Shown here: positions 16,996-25,678 of the stretch, piece after piece
Numbering within the stretch: the first letter of the stretch is position 1
How the letters are laid out: each line of letters starts with the position of its first letter
Origin: CAVZVZ01 sp963778895
GTDB taxonomy: Bacteria; Actinomycetota; Acidimicrobiia; Acidimicrobiales; Acidimicrobilacustridaceae
Length of the DNA stretch: 64,000 nt
Direction of reading: 5' to 3'
Assembly (NCBI GenBank): GCA_963778895.1
Contig: CAVZVZ010000002.1
Coordinates: 868,001-932,000, forward strand
Made by a program: the position numbers and the translations under genes
Notes under the pieces: model-generated
The model's input: only the letters and a program-made list of their open reading frames with translations
Database searches by the model: none
What the model was told of the DNA's origin: nothing

Positions 16996-18054
16996 ATGGA
17001 CTTCGACGAGATGGGTGGCTGGCGCGCGGTGCTCTCGACGCTCACCGAGGGTCGCGATCTCACCGGCGCGCAGGCGGCCGCATCGATGGGGCAGATCCTC
17101 GCCGGTGAAGCTACGCCCGCGCAGATAGCGGCGTTCATCATCGCCTTGCGCATCAAAGGCGAGACGGTCGACGAGATGTCGGGGATGGTCGACGCCATGT
17201 TGGCCGCCGCGTCTCCGATCGAGTTGCCGTTCGAGGCGCGTGACGCGATCGACATCGTCGGCACCGGCGGCGCTCCGAGCCGACGGGTGCACGCGCTCAA
17301 CGTGTCGACCATGGCGTGCTTCGTCGCCGCCGGTGCGGGCGTGAAGGTCTGCAAGCACGGCAACCGCAAGGCGTCGTCGACGAGCGGTTCCTTCGATCTG
17401 CTCGAAGCTTTGGGTGTGCCGCTCGAGCTCGACGGCCCGACGGTCTCGCTCTGTGTGGCTCATGCCGGTGTCGGGTTCTGCTTCGCCCGAGCGTTTCATC
17501 CGGCGATGCGGTTCGCCGGGCCTGTGCGCGCCGAGCTCGGCGTGCCGACGGTGTTCAACTTCCTCGGTCCGTTGTCGAACCCGGCCAAGGTGCAGCGTCA
17601 AGTGATCGGCGTGAGCGATCCGCGTATGGCATCCACCGTGATCGGCGTGCTCCAAGCGCGCAACGCGCCGCGAGCCATGGTGGTGCACGGCCACGACGGT
17701 ATGGACGAGCTGACGACCACGGGCCCATCGACGGTGCACGAACTGAGCGATGGAGCGGTGCGTACCTACCAACTCGATCCGGCCGACGTCGGGCTGCCCG
17801 TCGTGTCGGCCGACGACGTGAAGGGTGGCGATCCCGCGACGAACGCGGCGTTGGCCAAGCGCGTGTTCGGCGGCGAGCGCGGGCCTTACCGCGACATCAT
17901 CACGCTGAACGCCGCTGCCGGCCTGTGGGTGGCCGGCCGTGTGGACGACTTGGGTGCAGGCATCGCGTTGGCCGGCGCGTCGATCGACGAGGGTCAGGCG
18001 CAGGCCGCGCTCGACGCGCTCATCGAGGTGTCGAACGCCGCGGTCGAGGGATAG
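16996..18054 (+). CDS. trpD: Anthranilate phosphoribosyltransferase
   Basis: 352-residue enzyme that transfers the phosphoribosyl group of PRPP to anthranilate in tryptophan synthesis. The conserved blocks are IDIVGTGGAP (PRPP loop), LNVSTMACFVAAGAGV, KVCKHGNRKASSTSGS, GVPTVFNFLGPLSNPA and MVVHGHDGMDELTTTGP. It starts at ATG 16996. No other trp genes lie nearby, so trpD is unlinked, which is common in actinobacteria. The 3' end overlaps the convergent membrane gene by 35 bases. Confidence 0.93.
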   Translation: MDFDEMGGWRAVLSTLTEGRDLTGAQAAASMGQILAGEATPAQIAAFIIALRIKGETVDEMSGMVDAMLAAASPIELPFEARDAIDIVGTGGAPSRRVHALNVSTMACFVAAGAGVKVCKHGNRKASSTSGSFDLLEALGVPLELDGPTVSLCVAHAGVGFCFARAFHPAMRFAGPVRAELGVPTVFNFLGPLSNPAKVQRQVIGVSDPRMASTVIGVLQARNAPRAMVVHGHDGMDELTTTGPSTVHELSDGAVRTYQLDPADVGLPVVSADDVKGGDPATNAALAKRVFGGERGPYRDIITLNAAAGLWVAGRVDDLGAGIALAGASIDEGQAQAALDALIEVSNAAVEG

Positions 18055-18688
18055 TCGGCTGGTAGTCCGCCGGGACCGGTTGCGGCGCGGCCAAGGGCTG
18101 CTTCGTCGGTGCGAGCAACCGATCGATGTCGACCAGTCCGACCGCTCGTTCGATCTCGGTCAGTTCCTCTTGGGCCTGATCGAGCAGATCGAGTTGTTGG
18201 GAGATGTGGGCCAGCACCTCGGGTGGCTCGGAGGCGAGATCCCAACCCGAAGACGGTGACCCGTTGGCCCGGTTCATGCGCGAAAGCCGGACCGACAACC
18301 GTTCGACCTCGGACACCTGCCCCTGGAGCTGCCGCAGCAGAGACCGGCGTTGCGTCCTGGGGTGGTGAGCGGCGGTGACCAGATGATGGTCGAGCTCGAC
18401 CGCCTGATATTCGAGCTCCCGACGCAGGTCGTCGACCGACAGCGAGGGCATGTCGCGGCTTCGACGGCTGGGTGCGAGGTGGATCTCGACGGTGGCGAGA
18501 CGCAGGCGGCGATGGAGCCGAGCCGGTTGCGAAGGCGACCACAGCCACAGGAGGGGAGCGGGGCTGCGCATGGCGGGACTGACCCTGTTCATGCGATGAA
18601 GCCGCCAACGAAGCACGACGACGGCCAGCGTGACGATCGCAACCCAGGTGACGAAGAAGGCTCCAACCCAGATCAGCAGTTGCCGCAT
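18020..18688 (-). CDS. Single-pass membrane protein with coiled coil, hypothetical
   Basis: 222-residue protein with one N-terminal transmembrane helix (LLIWVGAFFVTWVAIVTLAV) followed by a basic stretch and a long helical cytoplasmic part rich in Glu, Gln, Arg and Leu (SVDDLRRELEYQAVELDHHL; LDLLDQAQEELTEIERAV). The C-terminus is Pro-rich. I do not recognise a family. It starts 10 bases downstream of the nuclease-fusion gene stop, so the two may be co-transcribed. Confidence 0.7.
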   Translation of the reverse strand: MRQLLIWVGAFFVTWVAIVTLAVVVLRWRLHRMNRVSPAMRSPAPLLWLWSPSQPARLHRRLRLATVEIHLAPSRRSRDMPSLSVDDLRRELEYQAVELDHHLVTAAHHPRTQRRSLLRQLQGQVSEVERLSVRLSRMNRANGSPSSGWDLASEPPEVLAHISQQLDLLDQAQEELTEIERAVGLVDIDRLLAPTKQPLAAPQPVPADYQPTIPRPRRSTPR

Positions 18689-18698
18689 GGGTGCAAGG

Positions 18699-20402
18699 CT
18701 ATCGACGTTCGGTCGTGACGTCTCGGCGGTTGGTCGGTTTGAACGACGGCACGACGGGTAGATGGCTGACCAAGCCCTCGTCGCAGTGGACGATACGAAC
18801 GCGAGGTGCACGCTCGTCGAGCCAACTGGCCACGCACTGCAGCTCGTCGGCCAAGTGCTTCGGGATGGGACGATCGGGGACCAGCTCGGTGGTGTCGGCC
18901 GGGCCGCACGTGCCGTCGAGCTCGAGCAACGAGGGTTGGCTCGACGGTCCCGCCGCCCACGCGCGAACCAGCCGACCCCGCACCAACTCGGCGCCGCCGG
19001 TGCCGCGCACGTCGACCACGAGACGGCCGGCGCGTACCAACGTGTCGAGCCGACGTTGGCGAGCGAGGGCCTGCGCCAACGCACCGGCGCGCTCGCGCAT
19101 GTCGGCCGCTTCCTCGAACCGCTCGGCCTCGGCCAGTGCCTGCATGCGAACGCGCAGCGGCGCGAGCAGGAGCTCGGGGTCGGTGGTGAGGCCGTGCACG
19201 ACGTGCTGGACGATGTCGGCGTAGGCGTCCTCGGTGATCGCGCCCGAGCACGGACAGGTGGAGACGCCGAGTTGCGCGGCGGCGCACGGTGCGTCGCGCT
19301 TCTGGCGCGGGGGAGTGAGGGTGCATCGACGTAGCGGTACCGCGGTCTCGATGGCTTCGACGACGCGCGTCGCTTGCTTCCGCGAGCTGAGCGGCCCGAG
19401 GTAGAGCGCGCCGTCGTCGCGCACGACGCGCGCCACGGACAGGCGCGGAAAGCGTTCGTCCAGCGTGAGCTTCACGTACACGTACTTCGACCAATCACGC
19501 ATGCGTCGGTTGAACCGAGGTGTGTGTTCGTGGATGAGGCGTACCTCGAGCACGGCAGCTTCGAGCGGATGACGGCATACGACATGGTCGACGTGTTGCG
19601 TCTCGCGAAGCAACGCGCCGATCTTGCGACGTTCGTCGCCCGAGAAGTACGACCGCACGCGCGATCGGAGGTTCGTGGCCTTGCCGACGTACAGCACGCG
19701 CCCGCGTCGGTCGCGGAACAGGTAGACACCCGGTGATCGAGGGAGCTTGGTGGTGAGCTTGAGCTTGCCGGCCTGCGCGTGGCCGCTCATGGTGGGCAGC
19801 GCGAGCAGATCGTCGAGGCCCGACGACCCCGAGTCCCGCGGCCCGTTCGAGCAGCAGGTGCAGGAGGTCGCCGGTGGCGAGGGCGTCGTCGAGGGCGCGG
19901 TGGGTGGGGGTGTGGCTCAGGCGCAGCCGGGACGCGAGGGTGCCGAGCTTGAGGTTGGGGACCTCGTCGCGCACGAGGCGGCGAGCGAGCCCGTAGGTGT
20001 CGATCGAGCGGTTGTCGAGGCGGGGGCGGTCGGTGCGCAACCAGGGCGGCCTGCAGGAAGCTGATGTCGAAGCGCACGTTGTGCCCGACCACCACGGCGC
20101 CACCGATGAACTCGAGGAGCGCCGGGCAGCACCTCGTCGATCGGGGGCGCCGGCAGCACCATGGCCTGGGTGATGCCGGTGAGCACGGTGATCTGGGGTG
20201 GGATGGCCAGACCCGGGTTGACCAGGGTCTGGAAGGTGCCGAGGCACTCGCCGCCGTGCAGCTTCACCGCCCCGACCTCGGTGATCGCGCAGTCGGCCGG
20301 CGAACCCCCGGTGGTCTCGAGGTCGACCACGACGAAGGTGACGTCGTGCAACGGGGCGCCGAGGTCATCGAAGGACCGTTGCCCGAGGGCAGGAGCAGCC
20401 AT
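18699..20402 (-). CDS. DEDDh exonuclease fused to a UvrC-like GIY-YIG nuclease
   Basis: About 568 residues across several frames. The N-terminal third is a DnaQ-like 3'-5' exonuclease: VVVDLETTGGSPADCAITEV (D, E), VVGHNVRFDISFLQ (D) and THRALDDALATG (H, D). Breaks lie near 20130, 20045 and 19805. The rest is a GIY-YIG domain (GVYLFRDRRGRVLYVGKATN), a Cys cluster (RDAPCAAAQLGVSTCPCSG) and a UVR helix (AERFEEAADMRERAG). This is the same domain order as Mycobacterium Rv2191-type proteins. It lacks the UvrC RNase H-like half, so it probably nicks or trims damaged DNA on one side only. Confidence 0.85.
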
Positions 20403-20469
20403 CTACCACTAGTAGACGAACACGTGTTCGAACGCAAGGACCGGAGTTCGCGCCGATACCATCCGAGCG

Positions 20470-20763
20470 GTGGTTGGGCGACCTCGCTATCGCTGTACGG
20501 CATGCGGGAATCTCACGCGGTTCGACGTGACCACGACGCGTCGCACGCGGGCGTTTCACCACTACACGGTGGGTGGCGATCTCGAGATCGAGGACGAACA
20601 GGTGCTCTCCGAGGCGGTCGAGTCCGTGGAGTGCCGCTGGTGCGAGTCGAGCGCCGAACGTCGAGCAGGTCTCGTCCGAGGAATCGACCGCCTGACCCTT
20701 CTGGGTGCTGGATCGGTCGCCCGGAGCGGCCTACCGATCATGGCTGTCACACGGTCTTCGTAG
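20470..20763 (+). CDS. Small zinc-ribbon protein, hypothetical
   Basis: 97 residues from a GTG. Two Cys pairs, YRCTACGNLTRF near residues 9-12 and VECRWC near 53-56, suggest a zinc ribbon spanning the N-terminal half. Between them are ATTTRRTR-like basic residues and an acidic helix. It is divergent from the nuclease fusion and ten bases upstream of a second Cys-rich small gene. The function is unknown. Confidence 0.65.
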   Translation: MVGRPRYRCTACGNLTRFDVTTTRRTRAFHHYTVGGDLEIEDEQVLSEAVESVECRWCESSAERRAGLVRGIDRLTLLGAGSVARSGLPIMAVTRSS

Positions 20764-20772
20764 GGTTCGGGC

Positions 20773-20973
20773 ATGGGAGAGCCGCTGCGAATCGACTGTG
20801 ACGAATGCGCGATGCAGCACACCGACGTGTGTGCCGACTGCGTGGTCACCTTCATCTGCTCCCGCCAGGCCGATGAAGCCGTCATCGTCGACGTGGCCGA
20901 GGTGCGGGCGTTGCGCCTGCTGGGCGAGTCCGGGTTGACGCCCCGTCTACGGCATCGGCGCCGCATCGGCTGA
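20773..20973 (+). CDS. Small Cys-rich protein, hypothetical
   Basis: 66-residue protein with five Cys in the first 30 residues: IDCDECAMQHTDVCADCVVTF followed by IC. The pattern resembles a zinc or iron-sulfur site. A basic tail (RLRHRRRIG) ends it. It lies between the zinc-ribbon gene and queG on the same strand and may be co-transcribed with either. Confidence 0.6.
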   Translation: MGEPLRIDCDECAMQHTDVCADCVVTFICSRQADEAVIVDVAEVRALRLLGESGLTPRLRHRRRIG

Positions 20974-21006
20974 ACGACCCCGTTGGCCCGTCGTGGGCGT
21001 GCGACG

Positions 21007-22063
21007 ATGAATGCCGTGCTCGGGACCGATTATGTCGACGATCTACGGGGGCTCGGCGTGGCCGCGGGCCTTCACCAGGTCGGTGTCGCGTCGGCCGAGG
21101 TGTTCGCCGATGCCCGTGCGTCGATCGAGGAACGCAAGGCGGCCGGATACGACGCGGGCATGCAGTTCACGTTCCGCAACCCGGCGCGTTCGACCGATCC
21201 CCGGCAGGCGCTGTCGGGTGCGCAGGCCTTGGTCGTCGGCGCTCGGGCCTACCCGTCGACCCCGCCTGATCGCCCGTCCGGTCCCGTCGGTCGGGTCGCG
21301 CGCTACGCGGCCGACGATGAGTACGGGCCCTTGCGGGCCGGGCTCGCGGCCATCGCCGATCGTCTGCACGACGACGGCTGGCAGCACGCGAGTGCTCTGC
21401 GACGACAACGCGCTCGTCGATCGCGCCGCGGCACACCGCGCCGGCCTCGGCTGGTACGGCAAGAACGCCAACGTGTTGCTGCCCGGTCACGGCAGCTGGT
21501 TCGTGCTCGGGTCCGTTGTCACCGACGCGCCGCTCCCGGTCGCGGAACAGCCCGTGCCCGACGGCTGCGGTAGCTGCACACGATGCCTCGACGGCTGTCC
21601 GACCGACGCGATCGTGGCTCCCGGCGTCGTCGATGCGCGCCGGTGCCTGGCCTGGCTGGTGCAGGCCGAGGGCGACTTCCCGGAGGAGTTCCGCATCGCG
21701 CTCGGCGATCGGATCTACGGCTGCGACGACTGTCAAGAGGTCTGCCCGCCCAACCGTCGGCTCGAACGAGACCCCGATCAGGTTCGGCTCGCAGGTCGTG
21801 ACGCGTGGGTCGACCTCGTCGAGTTGCTCGAAGCCGACGATTTGCAGCTGCTGGCCCGACACGGTCGTTGGTACATCCCGCGTCGCGATGCCCGCTACCT
21901 CCGCCGCAACGCGTTGGTCGCGTTGGGCAACGTGGGTGACGTCACCGACGGTCGCGTGGTTGCGGTCATCGAGCGTCACCTCGCCCTCGACGACGAGATG
22001 TTGCAGCGGCACGCGGCATGGGCGGCGCGGCAGATCGGTCTCGACGTGGTCGCCGCCCCTTGA
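21007..22063 (+). CDS. queG: Epoxyqueuosine reductase
   Basis: About 352 residues; one frame break near 21390. It reduces epoxyqueuosine to queuosine in tRNA using cobalamin and iron-sulfur clusters. The HKGxG-type region RAGLGWYGKNANVLLPGHGS and the two 4Fe-4S motifs CGSCTRCLDGCPTDA and CDDCQEVCP are visible, then a C-terminal HEAT-like segment. The start at ATG 21007 leaves the family N-terminus in place; an upstream GTG extension is unlikely. Its TGA overlaps the TTG start of the glycosyltransferase gene. Confidence 0.9.
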
Positions 22064-23191
22064 GGCACCTACTGGTCACCAACGACTTCCCACCGAAGGT
22101 CGGCGGCATCCAGTCCTACCTGTGGGAGCTGTGGCGCCGGCTGCCGCCAGAAGACACGACCATTCTGACCACCGCGTTCGACGGTGCGCCGGCGTTCGAC
22201 GCGGTGCAGCCGATCCGCATCGAACGGGTGGCACGCAAGGTGATGCTGCCCACGCGCCGCCTCGTCCGCGAGGTCGACGAGCTGGCGGCGCGCGTCGACG
22301 CCGACCTCGTGTTGCTCGACCCCGCAGTGCCGCTCGGGCGCATCGGCCCTCGCCTCGAGCGCCCCTACGGGGTCGTGCTCCATGGCGCCGAGGTGACGAT
22401 CCCCGGTCGTACGCCGCTGGTGCGCCCGCTGCTGGCACGGGTGTTGCGAGGGTCGCACCTCGTCGTGGCTGCCGGCGGCTACCCAGCACGTGAGGCCGAA
22501 CGAGCCGCCAAACAGTCGTTGCCGACGGTGATCGTGCCGCCCGGGGTCGATGTCGATCGCTTTCGGCCCCTCGATCCCCAGCGAGCGCGACGCGGCACGA
22601 GAACAGTTCGGCGTCGAACCAGGGTCCGAGCTGGTCGTGTGCGTGAGCCGACTCGTGCCCCGCAAGGGCATGGACACCCTCATCCGCGCCAGTGCGGAGG
22701 TGGCGCACCATCACCCCGACGTACGCGTCGTGATCGCGGGTGGGGGGCGGGACGAGCGAAGACTGCGGCGGCTGATCCACCGCACGAGCGCGCCGGTCGA
22801 TCTGCTGGGGCGCGTCACCGATGACGAGCTCCCGGCGTTGTACGGCTGTGGCGACGTCTTCGCCATGTTGTGTCGCAACCGCTGGGCCGGCCTCGAACAG
22901 GAAGGGTTCGGCATCGTGTTCCTCGAAGCGGCCGCGTGCGGGGTCGCGCAGCTCGCGGGGCGCAGCGGCGGCTCGCACGAAGCGGTCGACCACGGCATGA
23001 CGGGCTTGATCGTGGACGACCCGCAGTCGGTCTCCGCTGCTGCCGGCGCGCTGTCGTGGCTCCTCGACGATCGGCGCATGCGCGAGGCGATGGGTCAGGC
23101 CTCACGCGCCCGGGTCGTGGCCGAGTTCACCTACGACACGTTGGCCCACCAACTGCAGCGAGCGATCGAGGAAGCGGGACGTCGGCAGTGA
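22060..23191 (+). CDS. GT4 glycosyltransferase, PimB-like
   Basis: About 377 residues with one frame break near 22590. The N-terminal half shows LLVTNDFPPKVGGIQSYLWE, the signature opening of PimB' mannosyltransferases, and YGVVLHGAEVTIPGR. The C-terminal half has VVCVSRLVPRKGMDTLI, then a GRVTDDELPALYGCGD block and the donor-binding EQEGFGIVFLEAAACG. The probable reaction is transfer of a sugar from a GDP- or UDP-donor to a phosphatidylinositol-type lipid. It begins at TTG inside the queG stop and overlaps the next gene by GTGA. Confidence 0.85.
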
Positions 23192-23631
23192 AGGACCTCG
23201 AAGGACGGCGGATCATCTGGGCTTCGTTGATCGGCACGGCGGTGTTCGTCGTCGCGACCCTGATCGGCACGGTCGCGATCGACGTAGTCATCGTCACCGT
23301 CATCACATCGCTGCTTCTCTTCGTGCTGGGCGCGGGAGCGTTCTTCGTCGCCTACGCCAAGGCGGTCGGTCGGAGCCGGTACGAGGCGATCGGGATGGGC
23401 GGGCTCTTCTTCCTGGCCGGCTCGACGCCCCGTCGGGTGCAGGTGCTCCTGCTCGGCTCACTCGGCGTCGAGGTCGTGGTGGGTTTCGTGGCCGCATCGG
23501 TGCGGATCTACACACCGGTGGCCTTCGCACTGCTGGTTCCGATGTACGGCTTGGGTCTGGCCGGCTTGTGGGGCGCGACCTACGGCACCTTCCCGCCGCG
23601 GGAGGCCGAGGCTCGGCCTGGGACATCCTGA
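23188..23631 (+). CDS. Four-helix membrane protein, hypothetical
   Basis: 147 residues with predicted transmembrane segments near 10-30, 34-55, 88-108 and 112-132 and a polar C-terminus. The middle loop is basic (KAVGRSRYEAIGMGG). The GTG start overlaps the glycosyltransferase stop, so it is translated with it and could be an accessory of glycolipid assembly. I do not recognise a named family. Confidence 0.7.
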   Translation: MKDLEGRRIIWASLIGTAVFVVATLIGTVAIDVVIVTVITSLLLFVLGAGAFFVAYAKAVGRSRYEAIGMGGLFFLAGSTPRRVQVLLLGSLGVEVVVGFVAASVRIYTPVAFALLVPMYGLGLAGLWGATYGTFPPREAEARPGTS

Positions 23632-23655
23632 TGAGCTTGAGTAACGTCGCGATCC

Positions 23656-24145
23656 GTGGCTGAACAGGCGAAAGAGCACACCCGCATCGAAGCCCCGGTC
23701 GAGGAGTGCTTCGGCACCCTCACCGATTTCGAGAGCTACCCCGAATGGGCGGGTGATCTCAAAGAGGCGAAGATCGTCGAACGCGACGGCGACGGCCGGG
23801 CGCTGGTGGTCGAGTATCCGGGCGGCGGCGATGGGGCGGAGCACGACGTATCGGCTGCGCTACGACTACTCCGGCGCTCCCAACCGCCTCGGCTGGCATC
23901 TCGACACGGGAGACATCCAGCGTGAGCTGGACGGCGCCTATGAACTGCTGCCGGCCGACGGCGACAAGGCCGTCACCGACGTGAGCTACGAGTTGTCGAT
24001 CGACCTCATCATGCCCATTCCGGGGTTCGTGAAGCGTCGGGCCGAAGCGCGCATCTTGAAGACGGCGCTCGACGAGTTGAAGGCCCGCGTCGAGCGCGCG
24101 CTCTCACCGCGGTCCGACGGTCCAGACTCGACCAAGCCGGCCTGA
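23656..24145 (+). CDS. SRPBCC (polyketide cyclase/START-like) protein
   Basis: About 162 residues in two frames, break near 23835. The opening HTRIEAPVEECFGTLTDFES and YPEWAGDLKEAKIVERDGDG is the typical first helix-strand of SRPBCC ligand-binding domains. The second half carries YRLRYDYSGAPNRLGWHL and ELSIDLIMPIPGFVKRRAE, then an amphipathic helix. It ends four bases before the ArsA-like ATPase gene, an association seen often in actinobacteria. The ligand is unknown. Confidence 0.8.
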
Positions 24146-24149
24146 GGCC

Positions 24150-25364
24150 GTGCGCGTTCTGCTCTTCACCGGGAAGGGCGGCGTCGGTAAGACCTCGGTC
24201 GCCGCCGCAACCGCCTTGCGTTGTGCCGATGACGGCGCGCGTACCTTGGTCCTGTCCACCGATCCGGCCCACTCACTGGGTGACTCCTTCGACACCTGGA
24301 TCGGCGCGGCACCGACGCAACTCACCTCCACACTCTTCGCGCAACAGCTCGACGCGCAGGAGCGCATGGAGGAGCACTGGGGCGAGATCCAGAACTACCT
24401 CGTGCAGGTGTTCAACTGGGCCGGCGCCGAAGGGATCGAGGCCGAGGAGTTGTCGGTGCCGCCCGGTATCGACGAACTCTTCAGCCTGGCCGACATCAAG
24501 ACCCACGCCGAGTCGGGTGAATGGGATGTCGTCATCGTCGACTGCGCGCCGACGGCCGAGACCATCCGACTGTTGTCGTTGCCCGACATCCTCGAGTGGT
24601 ACATGGAACGGATCTTCCCGATGGGCCGTCGACTGAACCGCGTGCTCGGGCCAGTGTTGCAACGCGTGAGCTCACTGCCGATGGCGGGTGACGAGGTGTT
24701 CGGTGCCGGCCGCCGTTTCTACGACAGCCTCGAAGGCGTGAAGAAGATCCTTGCCGATCCCGAGCGGACCACCGTGCGGCTCGTGATGAACCCCGAGCGG
24801 ATGGTCATCGCCGAAGCGCGCCGTACCTATACCTACCTTTCGCTGTTCGGCTACCGAGTGGATGCGGTGATCGCGAACCGACTGCTGCCCGACGATGTGA
24901 GCGACCCTTGGTTCGAACAGTGGAAGCAACTCCAGAGCGAGCACCTCGCCACGATCGCCGAGAGCTTCGCCCCGTTGCCCGTGTTGCGGGCCGGGTTGGC
25001 TCAACAGGAGGTGGTCGGCATCGATCGCCTACGAAGCTTCGCCGACGAACTGTACGGCGATCTCGATCCGGTCGGGATCCTGCATCACGGTGAGCCGCTC
25101 CGGGTCGAGGTCAACGACGGACGCTACGAGCTACTGCAGGAGCTTCCCTTCGCCGACCGCGACGATCTGGAGGTCGGCCGCCGGGGTGACGAGTTGCTCG
25201 TGCGGATCGGGCCTTACCGCCGGGCCTTCGTGCTTCCCGATTCGCTGCGGCGTCGACCCGTCGAGGGCGCATCGCTTCGCGACGGCATGCTACGGATAAC
25301 CTTTGAGTCGACGCGATCAGGCGGTGCACCTTGGGATACGACGACGCGGGGGACCAGCCGGTGA
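24150..25364 (+). CDS. ArsA/GET3-family ATPase with C-terminal HSP20-like domain
   Basis: 404 residues. The deviant P-loop FTGKGGVGKTSVAAATA and LVLSTDPAHSLGDSF identify the ArsA/GET3 group; VVIVDCAPTAETIRLL is the switch-II-like region. The C-terminal 90 residues (HGEPLRVEVNDGRYELLQEL to FVLPDSLRRR) look like the small-heat-shock-like domain attached to bacterial ArsA relatives. No Cys triad for arsenite is evident and no ars genes are nearby. A targeting or chaperone role is therefore more likely than arsenite efflux. The start is GTG 24150. Confidence 0.85.
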   Translation: MRVLLFTGKGGVGKTSVAAATALRCADDGARTLVLSTDPAHSLGDSFDTWIGAAPTQLTSTLFAQQLDAQERMEEHWGEIQNYLVQVFNWAGAEGIEAEELSVPPGIDELFSLADIKTHAESGEWDVVIVDCAPTAETIRLLSLPDILEWYMERIFPMGRRLNRVLGPVLQRVSSLPMAGDEVFGAGRRFYDSLEGVKKILADPERTTVRLVMNPERMVIAEARRTYTYLSLFGYRVDAVIANRLLPDDVSDPWFEQWKQLQSEHLATIAESFAPLPVLRAGLAQQEVVGIDRLRSFADELYGDLDPVGILHHGEPLRVEVNDGRYELLQELPFADRDDLEVGRRGDELLVRIGPYRRAFVLPDSLRRRPVEGASLRDGMLRITFESTRSGGAPWDTTTRGTSR

Positions 25365-25615
25365 ACGACGAACGGGCGGCGAAGGGGGTCGAGCACCTCC
25401 AGGCCGCGGCACGGGAGATGGTCGAAGCGGCGCGAGCCTTCCTCGACGTGATCGACGACTTCGTCGGTGACGACGAGAAGGTGGCGTCCGTCGCCGAGGC
25501 GTTCGGCTCCCTCGCTCGGGGCGCGGCCCGCTCGGCGCGGTCAGGCCCGGACGCCTCCTCGGGCGACGACGACGAGGGCCACGACGGCCCGGTGCAGCAC
25601 ATCAGGGTGTCGTGA
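25361..25615 (+). CDS. Small acidic protein linked to the ArsA-like ATPase
   Basis: 84 residues from a GTG that overlaps the ATPase stop (GTGA). The first half is helical (NDERAAKGVEHLQAAAREM then AARAFLDVIDDFVGDDEKV). The second half is low-complexity, with Ser, Gly and Asp. The same arrangement of a small acidic helical gene after an ArsA-like gene is common in actinobacteria, suggesting a partner protein. No catalytic motif is seen. Confidence 0.65.
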   Translation: MNDERAAKGVEHLQAAAREMVEAARAFLDVIDDFVGDDEKVASVAEAFGSLARGAARSARSGPDASSGDDDEGHDGPVQHIRVS

Positions 25616-25678
25616 GGGTGCGGGTGTGCCGCAGAGGTACCGCATCTACGCCCCGCCACGACCGATAATGAAAGCGAC

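Noticed and set aside
24150..25364. Arsenite-efflux ATPase
   Set aside because: No arsB/arsR/arsC neighbours and no Cys triad; the HSP20-like tail and SRPBCC neighbour mark the separate ArsA-like group.
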